Of a stretch of 64,000 bases of DNA, positions 55,037 to 64,000 are shown one piece after another. Position 1 is the first letter of the stretch; every line of letters starts with the position of its first letter. The stretch lies in NCBI RefSeq assembly GCF_014837015.1, contig NZ_JACSPT010000011.1, forward strand, positions 51,614 through 115,613. Reading direction: 5' to 3'. The DNA comes from Acinetobacter pecorum (GTDB lineage Bacteria; Pseudomonadota; Gammaproteobacteria; Pseudomonadales; Moraxellaceae). A program made the position numbers and the translations under genes. Under the pieces are notes generated by a model. It did not search any database. It had not been told where the DNA came from and saw only the letters and a list, made by a program, of their open reading frames with translations.

Positions 55037-55834
55037 ATGGCTTTCGAACGCACCACATCGCAGGTTCTGTTTGATAACGGGACGCATAAATGCATCAGCT
55101 TTACCAGCCTGGTTAAAGGTGAAGGCGTTCAGGCAAACCAGTTTCTGATCATTGATCATGAACGTGCTGCGGTGCTCGATCCGGGGGGTGATTTAACCTA
55201 TGTGCCGCTGACCATGGAACTGAATAAATATACCCGTTTGACCAATCTGGATTATGTCATGGCCTCGCATCAGGATCCGGATATTATTACCTCGATGCCA
55301 CGCTGGCTGGTCTATACGGATGCCAAAGTCGTCGCATCCAAGCTCTGGGCACGTTTCTTGCCCCACTTAAACTCAGCTTTTATGAGTGACCGGATGAAAG
55401 GTAACTGGCTGGACCGCCTGGTAGAGCTTCCTGATCACGGTCAGATCGTTCCGCTCGGTCAATCTCATATTGTGGCAGTACCGGCGCATTTCCTGCATTC
55501 GGTTGGGAACTTCCAGTTTTATGATCCGGTTGCCAAAATCCTGTTTTCCGGTGATATGGGCGCGTCCATGGTTGAAGATGCCGCAAAGCCACTGGAAAAC
55601 TTTGCCGCGCATATTCCGAAAATGAAAAGTTTCCATCAGCGCTATATGTGCAATAACAAGGTCATTCGTCTCTGGGTGCAAATGGTGCGCGGCATGGAGA
55701 TCGAGATGATCGTGCCGCAGCATGGTACGCCATTTATCGGCAAAGAACAGATTACCCAGTTTCTCGACTGGATTGAAACGCTGCAATGCGGTACCGATCT
55801 GATGGATGAAACGGTTTTTACCTGTCCTGAATAG
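55037..55834 (+). CDS. MBL-fold protein, ODP (oxygen-binding diiron)-like
   Basis: A 265-residue metallo-beta-lactamase-fold protein. The usual HxHxDH metal motif reads SHQDPDI (near residue 76), so the second His and the last His are replaced, as in FprA-like diiron proteins where the motif is HxExD. Further ligands fit VPAHFLHS, SGDMGAS and PQHGTPFIG. It lacks the flavodoxin domain of flavodiiron NO reductases. This suggests oxygen or NO sensing or binding, but the function is unproven. Confidence 0.75.
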   Translation: MAFERTTSQVLFDNGTHKCISFTSLVKGEGVQANQFLIIDHERAAVLDPGGDLTYVPLTMELNKYTRLTNLDYVMASHQDPDIITSMPRWLVYTDAKVVASKLWARFLPHLNSAFMSDRMKGNWLDRLVELPDHGQIVPLGQSHIVAVPAHFLHSVGNFQFYDPVAKILFSGDMGASMVEDAAKPLENFAAHIPKMKSFHQRYMCNNKVIRLWVQMVRGMEIEMIVPQHGTPFIGKEQITQFLDWIETLQCGTDLMDETVFTCPE

Positions 55835-55929
55835 TTCATCCAAAAGATAAAATTTTTCTTGTATGGAAAAACAACATTTTTTATATTTCTTCTTCAAAAA
55901 ATTTTTTTGATGACGAGAACTTATAAGAA

Positions 55930-56295
55930 ATGTTGTCTCAAATTCCAACACCGGATGCGTGTTTAAGCTGTGGGGCGTGTTGCGCCTATTTCAGGGTTTC
56001 TTTTTATTGGGCTGAAGGGATTCATATGCCTGAGCACTATACTGAACCTGTTAATGCAGTTTATTCATGTATGGCTGGAACCAATCAAAAAAATCCACGC
56101 TGTATCGCACTGGATGGCACCATCGGCCAGCAGGTAAGCTGCGGTATGTATGAGCTGCGCAGTTCATCCTGCAAAGAAGTGCAGATTGCCGATCAGCAAT
56201 GCAACAAGGCACGTGTGGCACACAATATGTTGCCCTTTGTTCAGATTGAAACTGATGAAGCCGAGAATGATGACAGTTTTGAATATGTCAGCTGA
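55930..56295 (+). CDS. YkgJ-family cysteine-cluster protein
   Basis: A 121-residue protein with the CLSCGACC motif at residues 14-21, further Cys in YSCMAG, NPRCIAL, QVSCGMYELR and SSSCKEVQIADQQC. This pattern binds a zinc or an iron-sulfur cluster in the YkgJ family, formerly annotated Fe-S oxidoreductase. No enzyme activity is known. It starts about 95 bases after the MBL gene and is followed by a terminator. Confidence 0.88.
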   Translation: MLSQIPTPDACLSCGACCAYFRVSFYWAEGIHMPEHYTEPVNAVYSCMAGTNQKNPRCIALDGTIGQQVSCGMYELRSSSCKEVQIADQQCNKARVAHNMLPFVQIETDEAENDDSFEYVS

Positions 56296-56305
56296 ATCCA
56301 TCCGT

Positions 56306-56329
56306 AGCAGAGCTTAGGCTCTGCTTTTT
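56306..56329 (+). terminator. Terminator of the YkgJ-family gene
   Basis: AGCAGAGC-ttag-GCTCTGCTTTTT, an 8-bp perfect stem. Confidence 0.9.
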
Positions 56330-56446
56330 ACAACAGTCTCGAAGGATCAGGGTATATTAAGTTAGGAAACTCGATTATTAAGCATAAGGGACTACCCCAG
56401 AATACAAATCGCTCTGCTGGTACAACGCTTGAAGAAAAAAATAATT

Positions 56447-56487
56447 TTGCAATTGCAATGAAATTTAAGCCGATATTTGTTTATAAT
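56447..56487 (+). promoter_or_regulatory. guaB promoter with upstream palindrome
   Basis: TATAAT at 56482-56487, with a weak -35 (TGAAAT at 56459). Just upstream is the perfect 12-bp palindrome TTGCAATTGCAA (56447-56458), which could be an operator. The 5' UTR would be about 20 bases. Confidence 0.55.
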
Positions 56488-56489
56488 AG

Positions 56490-57983
<1,494 letters not shown>

Positions 57984-58004
57984 TCTCCCGTGATTTAAAA
58001 TTTG

Positions 58005-58035
58005 AAAAAGCCGTCATGCAAATGACGGCTTTTTT
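58005..58035 (+). terminator. Terminator of guaB
   Basis: AAAAAGCCGTCAT-gcaa-ATGACGGCTTTTTTA. Confidence 0.93.
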
Positions 58036-58106
58036 ATTTTGGTGTAAAGTGTGGCACAAGGAAAAAAATGGGTGATATCAATCATCCGCGAAGAAGTGAG
58101 ATAAAG

Positions 58107-59438
58107 ATGAGTTATTTTGGTACGGACGGTATCCGTGGAAAGTTTGGCGAATTGCCGATTACCCCTGAGTTTGCCCTGAAACTGGGATTTGCAGCCGGAA
58201 AAGTTTTAAAACGTCATAGCAAAAAATCCAAACCGCTGGTGGTTTTAGGTAAAGACACCCGTTTGTCTGGCTATATTCTGGAAGCGGCCTTGCAGGCAGG
58301 TTTAAATGCTGCCGGTGTGTATGTTCATCTCTTGGGTCCATTACCGACACCAGCGATTGCCCATCTGACTCGTGCCCTGCATGCCAGCTTGGGAATCGTC
58401 ATTTCTGCGTCACATAATCCTTACTTTGACAATGGGATCAAGTTCTTTTCTGCGGAAGGCAAGAAATTGCCAGATGCTATCCAAGAAGAAATTAATCAAG
58501 AACTTGATAAAGAAATGGTCATTGAAGATACGGCGAATCTGGGTAAAAGTGTCCGGGTCAAAGATGCCAACGGCCGTTATATTGAGTTCTGTAAATCGAC
58601 GTTCCCATATCACCTGGATCTGAATGATTTAACTATCGTGGTGGATTGTGCCAATGGCGCGGCCTATAACGTCGGACCTGCGGTGTTCCGTGAACTGGGT
58701 GCCAAGGTCATTGCCATTCATGATGAACCAACCGGTTTAAATATTAATGATAATTGCGGTTCCACCCATCCTGAAAGCTTGCAACAGGCGGTACTTGAGT
58801 ATAAAGCGGATCTGGGCGTTGCGTTTGATGGCGATGCCGACCGTGTGGTCTTGGTGGATCAATACGGCAAACTGATTGATGGCGACCATATACTGTATAT
58901 CTTGGCCACTCAAAGCTCGAAAAAACCGGCTGGGATTGTGGGTACCTTAATGAGCAACATGGCACTGGAACTGGCGCTAGAAAAAGCGCAAGTACCCTTA
59001 TTGCGTGCCAAAGTGGGTGACCGTTATGTATTGCAGGGTCTGGAAGAAAATGGCTGGACCATTGGTGGTGAGCCTTCAGGTCACATTCTGACTTTGGACA
59101 AGAGCACCACAGGCGATGCGATTATTGCCGCCTTGCAGGTCTTAACGGTGATGGTGGAACAGAAAAAAGCCCTGCATGAACTGGTAGCTGACTTTAAACT
59201 GCTGCCAAATGTCCTGGTCAATGTACGTTTAGATGCCATGTTTGATCCTTATTCAGTACCGGCACTGGCAGCTGAATTTGAAAAAGCCGAACAGCACCTT
59301 AAAGGCCGTGGCCGTTTATTGATTCGCAAATCAGGCACAGAACCGGTCATCAGGGTGATGGTCGAAGGTGATGATCTGGCTGAAGTTACCACACTTGCAA
59401 ATAGCTTGGCAGATGCTGTACGTGCCAATGCTGCTTAA
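58107..59438 (+). CDS. glmM: Phosphoglucosamine mutase
   Basis: Interconverts glucosamine 6- and 1-phosphate for UDP-GlcNAc synthesis. About 443 residues from the ATG at 58107. It starts [15 protein letters not shown] and has the active-site phosphoserine motif [15 protein letters not shown]. The metal-binding loop is DGDADR and the phosphate-binding [12 protein letters not shown] lies near the C-terminus. An upstream in-frame ATG at 58068 gives an atypical N-terminus. pdxH and recJ follow closely in the same transcript. Confidence 0.96.
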   Translation: MSYFGTDGIRGKFGELPITPEFALKLGFAAGKVLKRHSKKSKPLVVLGKDTRLSGYILEAALQAGLNAAGVYVHLLGPLPTPAIAHLTRALHASLGIVISASHNPYFDNGIKFFSAEGKKLPDAIQEEINQELDKEMVIEDTANLGKSVRVKDANGRYIEFCKSTFPYHLDLNDLTIVVDCANGAAYNVGPAVFRELGAKVIAIHDEPTGLNINDNCGSTHPESLQQAVLEYKADLGVAFDGDADRVVLVDQYGKLIDGDHILYILATQSSKKPAGIVGTLMSNMALELALEKAQVPLLRAKVGDRYVLQGLEENGWTIGGEPSGHILTLDKSTTGDAIIAALQVLTVMVEQKKALHELVADFKLLPNVLVNVRLDAMFDPYSVPALAAEFEKAEQHLKGRGRLLIRKSGTEPVIRVMVEGDDLAEVTTLANSLADAVRANAA

Positions 59439-59449
59439 CGGGAGCATAA

Positions 59450-60109
59450 ATGATGAGTGATCTGATCAAGGATCTGAGTGAGCTACGCCTGAATTATGAA
59501 AAAGGCGAGTTGCAGGAACAGCAAGTCAATCCGAATCCGCATATGCAGTTCCTGCAATGGTTTAACCATGCACTGGAAGCGAAATCGCATGAACCCTATG
59601 CCATGTCGCTGGCGACTGCCAATGCACAAGGGCGTCCGCATGTGCGTACTGTGCTGTTACGTGGTGCCACTGAAGCAGGCTATGACTTCTATACCAATTA
59701 TGACAGTCAGAAGGGTCTGGATCTGGCTGAAAATCCGTATGCCGAACTGTTGTTTTACTGGCAGGATCAGGAGCGCCAGATTCGTATTTCGGGTCGTGTA
59801 ATGAAAATCTCGGAAGAAGAATCCACCGATTACTATCATAAACGTCCACGTGATAGCCAGATTGCCGCACATGTCAGTACGCCGCAAAGCGGGGTGATTG
59901 GTAGCCGTGAAGATTTGCAACAGCGGTTCTGGGATTTGCATCATCAGGTCGCGAATCAGCAAGAGCTGGACAAACCGGTCTTCTGGGGTGGCTATCGTCT
60001 CGAGCCAGATTATTATGAATTCTGGCAGGGTCGTCCCAACCGTTTACATGACCGTCTGAGTTATCGTAAAAGCGATGATGGCTGGACTTTAGAGCGCTTA
60101 ATGCCATAA
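59450..60109 (+). CDS. pdxH: Pyridoxamine 5'-phosphate oxidase
   Basis: FMN-dependent enzyme that makes pyridoxal 5'-phosphate. It is 219 residues (218 if the second of two adjacent ATGs is used). Landmarks are MSLATANAQGRPHVRTVLLR, FYTNYDSQKGLDLAENP, and the C-terminal WGGYRLEPDYYEFWQG...RLHDRLSY. It lies 11 bases after glmM and two before recJ. Confidence 0.95.
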   Translation: MMSDLIKDLSELRLNYEKGELQEQQVNPNPHMQFLQWFNHALEAKSHEPYAMSLATANAQGRPHVRTVLLRGATEAGYDFYTNYDSQKGLDLAENPYAELLFYWQDQERQIRISGRVMKISEEESTDYYHKRPRDSQIAAHVSTPQSGVIGSREDLQQRFWDLHHQVANQQELDKPVFWGGYRLEPDYYEFWQGRPNRLHDRLSYRKSDDGWTLERLMP

Positions 60110-60111
60110 CC

Positions 60112-61812
60112 ATGCAAAAACTGGAAATCAAACAGCGACCTTTTTTAACCCGTCCTGAAAACTTATCGGGTGTTCCTGCATTTGTAGCCGAGATTCTGGC
60201 CCGGCGTGGGGTGGCATCTGGGCAGGAGCTGGAACTCAAGCTGAAGCATCTGCTGGCACCGACCATGAAAGGATTGCCTGAAGCCATTCAACTGATCGAT
60301 CAGGCGATTGATCGTGGCCAGAAAATCGTGATTGTCGGTGATTATGATGCTGATGGCGCGACCAGTACTGCTTTGATGGTGCTGGCACTTCGGGATATGG
60401 GTGCAAAGGTCGATTATCTGGTACCGAACCGTTTTAAATATGGGTATGGACTGACACCTGCAATTGCAGACCTGGCCTTTGTCAATTTTACCCCTGATTT
60501 ACTGATTACCGTGGACAATGGCATTTCCAGCCATGACGGAGTAAAACAGGCGCAGGATCACGGCATGCAGGTGATCATTACCGATCATCATCTCACGACC
60601 AAGCCGACACCTGAAGCTGAAGCGGTGGTCAATCCCAATCAGCTGGGTTGCGACTTTCCAAGTAAAGCCTTGGCCGGGGTCGGGGTGGCTTTTTACGTTC
60701 TTGCTAATTTGTCTACACATCGTAAAAAACTGGGAAAATCCACCACCTCAATTATTAACTATCTTGATCTGGTGGCGCTCGGTACTTATGCCGATGTCGC
60801 GAGTCTGGACTACAACAACCGCATTCTGGTCGATGCAGGTCTGAAACGGATTCAGCAAGGGCAGTGCCGCGCAGGAATCAGTGCGCTACTTGATATTGCC
60901 AAACGTGATCCCGCTGGTCTGAAAGCTCAGGATTTGGGCTTTGTGCTGGGCCCGCGGATTAATGCCGCTGGACGCATGGAAACCATGGACATCGGCATCG
61001 AATGTCTGCTGGCTCCTGATCTGGCCACGGCCTATCCACTGGCTGAACAACTCAATAAGCTCAATGTTGAACGCCGTCAGGTGGAAGGAAAAATCAAGCA
61101 GGAAGCGCTGCTTGAGCTGGATAAAATTCAGTGGGATGCAACTGAACTGCCTGCTGCACTGATTATGTTTGAACAGCATTGGCATCAGGGTGTCATCGGG
61201 ATTGTAGCAGGACGTTTGAAAGAGCAGTTTCATCGTCCAAGTATTGTCTTCGCTGCTGATGAGGATGGCATTCATATTAAAGGTTCGGCACGCTCGATTG
61301 AAGGTATTCACATTCGGGATAGCATTGAACGGGTTGCGGAACAGTTTCCGCATCTGGTCAGCCACTTTGGTGGACATGCAGCTGCGGCAGGTTTGACGAT
61401 AAAAAAACAGTACTTTTCTGAATTTAAACAGGTTTTTGAAAATCTCGTTGCACAGATGGATGAGGATTTATTCACTGCAACTTTATGGACAGATGGGGAA
61501 TTGCCAAGTTCTGCTTTTCAGATTGAAACAGTCGACTTGTTGCAAAACTTAAGTCCTTGGGGGCAAAAATTTCCCCAGCCGACTTTTGAGGGTGTATTTA
61601 AAATTATGGACTATCGCTGGCTCAAAGATGTCCATCTGAAATTGCGCGTGGCTTTGGAGAATGGTCAGGTGGTGGATGCGATTGCCTTCAATGCAGCGGA
61701 TAAATATAGTTTTGACCCAATGAAAAATACGCGGTTGGTCTATGAGCTGGATAAAAATATCTTTAACGGCAATGTCAGCCTGCAGATGCGGATTATTCAT
61801 TTAGAACAGTAG
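60112..61812 (+). CDS. recJ: Single-stranded-DNA-specific exonuclease RecJ
   Basis: 5'-3' exonuclease in recombination and repair. It is 566 residues, with the DHH-domain motifs VGDYDADGATSTALM and ITDHHLTT, the DHHA1 motif HFGGHAAAAGLTI, and a C-terminal OB-like region. It is the last gene of the glmM-pdxH-recJ set. The N-terminus begins directly at the family sequence, so the start is secure. Confidence 0.95.
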   Translation: MQKLEIKQRPFLTRPENLSGVPAFVAEILARRGVASGQELELKLKHLLAPTMKGLPEAIQLIDQAIDRGQKIVIVGDYDADGATSTALMVLALRDMGAKVDYLVPNRFKYGYGLTPAIADLAFVNFTPDLLITVDNGISSHDGVKQAQDHGMQVIITDHHLTTKPTPEAEAVVNPNQLGCDFPSKALAGVGVAFYVLANLSTHRKKLGKSTTSIINYLDLVALGTYADVASLDYNNRILVDAGLKRIQQGQCRAGISALLDIAKRDPAGLKAQDLGFVLGPRINAAGRMETMDIGIECLLAPDLATAYPLAEQLNKLNVERRQVEGKIKQEALLELDKIQWDATELPAALIMFEQHWHQGVIGIVAGRLKEQFHRPSIVFAADEDGIHIKGSARSIEGIHIRDSIERVAEQFPHLVSHFGGHAAAAGLTIKKQYFSEFKQVFENLVAQMDEDLFTATLWTDGELPSSAFQIETVDLLQNLSPWGQKFPQPTFEGVFKIMDYRWLKDVHLKLRVALENGQVVDAIAFNAADKYSFDPMKNTRLVYELDKNIFNGNVSLQMRIIHLEQ

Positions 61813-61824
61813 CTAATAGGCCAT

Positions 61825-61852
61825 AAAAAACCGCTCACTAGAGCGGTTTTTT
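61825..61852. terminator. Bidirectional terminator recJ / first porin
   Basis: AAAAAACCGCTC-acta-GAGCGGTTTTTT between convergent genes. Confidence 0.93.
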
Positions 61853-61868
61853 CTTTTCAACGGAGAGA

Positions 61869-62705
61869 TTAGAAGCGGAAAGTACCGTTAATTCCAAAAG
61901 AGTCAGCACCGTCAGTAGTCGTATAATTTACGCCAGCTGCAATAGCAGGGGTAAAGAATTTTTGTGCGCGTACTGAGAAGACAGTATCAAAATCTTCTAA
62001 AGTTGTATCGTTAATAGATACACCAACGCTTAACGTTGGATCAATATAAAGATCAGCAGCAACACCATATGCTGTTTCATCACCGAAAGCAGTTGACGCT
62101 TCAAAGTTAGCGTAGTGGTTGCCAATGAGAGTTACATATTTAGCACGTAGAGTAAAAGCAGTATCATCTGCTAATGCAGAAGCAGAGCTAAAAGTATTGA
62201 TAAAGCCTTTTTTGCCTGCTTGATACGCATCGATATTTTCTTTTGAAATACCAACAGCTAAAAGTAGGCCATTAATCGGTAAATAACCAGCTTCAACAGC
62301 GTAACCTGTATTGTCATCAGACACTTTACCAAATTCATTTTCAACAGTTACTTCTGCACGGTTTAAGCTACCAGCAACGTAGAATTGCGAATCTGGAATA
62401 AAGAATTCACCATTGATGCCTACAGTATCAATTTTAAGCTCAGCGCCTTCATCGTCAGTATTCGCATGAGCATAAGCTAAACCAATATTACTTGCTCTAC
62501 CTAAAAAAGCTGCTTCAGCAAGAGGTGAATTTTTAACTTGCACTCCGTTTAAATAATATTTTCCACCTATAGAAAATGTATTTACATCATCACTAAAACC
62601 ATCAAGATCTGTGTTCTCATATCCAGCATTGAGTTCAGCTTGATAAGCATGTGCAGTTCCTAGGCTAGCAATAAGTGCTGTAGCAAGAGCAAGTTTCTTA
62701 AGCAT
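61869..62705 (-). CDS. Putative porin, copy 1
   Basis: A 278-residue outer-membrane beta-barrel protein with a signal peptide (cleaved after GTAHA, about residue 20). Alternating amphipathic strands follow, and a terminal Phe ends GINGTFRF. It shares with the neighbouring gene the start HAYQAELN and the conserved NSPLAEAAFLGRASN. This is the Acinetobacter putative-porin type. The substrate is unknown. It is probably a tandem duplicate. Confidence 0.8.
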   Translation of the reverse strand: MLKKLALATALIASLGTAHAYQAELNAGYENTDLDGFSDDVNTFSIGGKYYLNGVQVKNSPLAEAAFLGRASNIGLAYAHANTDDEGAELKIDTVGINGEFFIPDSQFYVAGSLNRAEVTVENEFGKVSDDNTGYAVEAGYLPINGLLLAVGISKENIDAYQAGKKGFINTFSSASALADDTAFTLRAKYVTLIGNHYANFEASTAFGDETAYGVAADLYIDPTLSVGVSINDTTLEDFDTVFSVRAQKFFTPAIAAGVNYTTTDGADSFGINGTFRF

Positions 62706-62823
62706 TTAGATTTCTCTCTTTGTTATAAAAATATAACTGTTTGATTAACAGTTGTAACAAATTGTACGGTTTATATTTGATCCGTCAATGTGCAAAAAAT
62801 ACCTAAATGCCTGTTAAAAGTGC

Positions 62824-62852
62824 AATAAAAAAACCCATCCGAGGATGGGTTT
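62824..62852 (-). terminator. Terminator of the second porin gene
   Basis: AAACCCATCC-ga-GGATGGGTTT with TTTTTTATT following on the minus strand. Confidence 0.85.
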
Positions 62853-62881
62853 CTTTTGAATGAAAAGTATCGTGGTTTAAA

Positions 62882-63667
62882 TTAGAAGCGGTATTTCGCA
62901 GCTACACCAAATTTGTTGTAGTCATTATTCCCTACTTCACCAAAACCTACGCGACCTTCCAAGCTTACTTGCTGGTTAATGAACTTACGTGCACTGATAC
63001 CAAATTCATTGGTATCTGCAAAACCATGATCTTTACTATAATAATCTATACCAACACTGAGAGTTTTATCGATGAAGTAGTCTGCTGCCAGATTCCATTC
63101 ATCTAGATCACCAAATCCTGCACCTGCTTCCAGGTTAATATCTTTACCATTGCTTAATGTAGTCACATATTTAGCACGAAGCGTTGGATCTACACCATCA
63201 TCGTAGTCATTATCATAACCTTTCAGACCCGCAGCAATTAATAAGCCTGGTGCTGGAAGATAACCAATTTCGGCGCCATAGACAGTTTCATCAAAATCAC
63301 GGCCGTTGTCGCGTTTGATATCATCACGACCCACGTTACCACTTAAATAAAAATCGGAATTTGGTACAAAGTATTCAACGCCTACACCATAACGATGACG
63401 ATCATCATCACCCACTTCATCATATTGGTATTGAGCGCTTACATTGCTAGCACGGTCAAGGAATGCCGCTTCTGCCAATGGTGCATTACGAGTTTGAACT
63501 GGATTGAAGTAATATGTACCATCAACACCGAAAGAACCGCTGGTTCCACCGTTGTCCGGATCAATTACTCCCGCTGATCCACCAATTTCAGCTTGGTAAG
63601 CATGTGCTGCTGTTCCAGTCATGGCTATTGCTGAAAGTAGTGCTGAAGCAATCGCTAATTTTTTCAT
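62882..63667 (-). CDS. Putative porin, copy 2
   Basis: A 261-residue paralogue of the adjoining porin, with a signal peptide ending AAHAYQAE. The shared motif is NAPLAEAAFLDRASN, and the last strand ends in AAKYRF. Many Asp/Gly residues lie in the predicted loops (IDPDNGGTSG, DNDYDDGVDP). It has its own terminator and a ribosome-binding site (GAGGGG) a few bases before the ATG. It is upstream of copy 1 on the same strand but probably transcribed alone. Confidence 0.8.
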   Translation of the reverse strand: MKKLAIASALLSAIAMTGTAAHAYQAEIGGSAGVIDPDNGGTSGSFGVDGTYYFNPVQTRNAPLAEAAFLDRASNVSAQYQYDEVGDDDRHRYGVGVEYFVPNSDFYLSGNVGRDDIKRDNGRDFDETVYGAEIGYLPAPGLLIAAGLKGYDNDYDDGVDPTLRAKYVTTLSNGKDINLEAGAGFGDLDEWNLAADYFIDKTLSVGIDYYSKDHGFADTNEFGISARKFINQQVSLEGRVGFGEVGNNDYNKFGVAAKYRF

Positions 63668-64000
63668 GGTTAATACCCCTCAAATCGTGAGTTAAAATAT
63701 TACACTTTTTGTTACAACTTTAAGTGTAGACCAATTCCAAAGATCGTCAATCACAGGAAAGTTACCGCAATGTGAATAGCGTAATCTTATGTAATTTTAT
63801 CTAAATAAGTCACTGAATAATAAGGTTAAATTTATAATGTAGTGTTTTATTAAAACTGTGTAGATATTGTGGAATGTATTGAAATTGCTACTTTTTATTT
63901 TTTTTAGTATGCCTTTTAAAAAACTTAGATTAGCATTTGAAGTGCAACACCATATTGTTGCCATAATACCTGACTCGGACTTTTAAAGCCGAGTCTTTTT
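63668..64000. other. Gene-free right end, possible small RNA
   Basis: A/T-rich region holding the porin promoter on the minus strand. No ORF on the plus strand, yet it ends in a plus-strand terminator. Between about 63905 and 63997 a small RNA is possible. Confidence 0.45.
63972..64000 (+). terminator. Orphan terminator at the right end
   Basis: GACTCGG-acttttaaag-CCGAGTC then TTTTT. No plus-strand gene precedes it for over 2 kb. Confidence 0.75.

Overview
The window is chromosomal DNA of a gammaproteobacterium, most likely an Acinetobacter or close relative. The evidence is gene order and protein type: a split cell-division cluster running murG-murC-ddl-ftsQ-ftsA-ftsZ-lpxC, argS followed by a membrane-anchored SPOR-type gene, parE behind a YqiA-type esterase, aceE-aceF with three lipoyl domains, two Acinetobacter-style putative porins, and moderate-to-low G+C with A/T-rich spacers. 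No rRNA, tRNA, transposase, phage gene or CRISPR array was seen. The species cannot be named from this sequence alone.

Layout. 1-9.3 kb: SPOR-type gene (cut by the window edge), argS, small membrane and lipoprotein genes, gshA, dsbB, a lipase-like hydrolase. 9.5-12 kb: yqiA-parE. 12.3-18 kb: a complete urea ABC transporter, urtABCDE, with a possible sigma-54 promoter and no urease genes beside it. 18-29.3 kb: mostly single genes (GNAT, Tsx-like channel, HPF/RaiA-type ribosome factor, ankyrin-like protein, outer-membrane protein, dsbD, diguanylate cyclase, azoreductase, HSL esterase, DUF2147, Spx/ArsC-like). 29.5-31.3 kb: a candidate CsrA-binding small RNA, xthA and pyrE. 31.5-39 kb: cspA, a small membrane protein, a copper-resistance operon (copA-copB plus a metal-rich leader protein), DUF3565, gshB, an MFS transporter. 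39.4-47.6 kb: the cell-wall/division cluster ending in lpxC. 47.6-54 kb: DUF721/DciA, an M23 peptidase, aceE-aceF. 54-64 kb: a manganese riboswitch with its GDT1-type exporter, an MBL-fold protein, a cysteine-cluster protein, guaB, glmM-pdxH-recJ and two tandem porins.

Functional themes. Thiol and redox homeostasis recurs (gshA, gshB, dsbB, dsbD, azoR, an Spx/ArsC-like protein), and metal handling appears in copAB and the Mn riboswitch/exporter. Envelope biogenesis is represented by murG to lpxC, glmM, M23 and the porins. Central metabolism and nucleotide synthesis are represented by aceEF, guaB and pyrE.

The most interesting non-coding signal is on the minus strand at about 29543-29700. It is an intergenic segment with nine GGA motifs, two of them in short hairpins with a GGA loop, ending in a rho-independent terminator. 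This is the architecture of a Csr/Rsm sponge RNA. Other unexplained structure includes a nested inverted-repeat array before the HPF gene (about 20.92-21.17 kb), a long-range inverted repeat that could cover the aceE ribosome-binding site, and an orphan terminator at the right end of the window.
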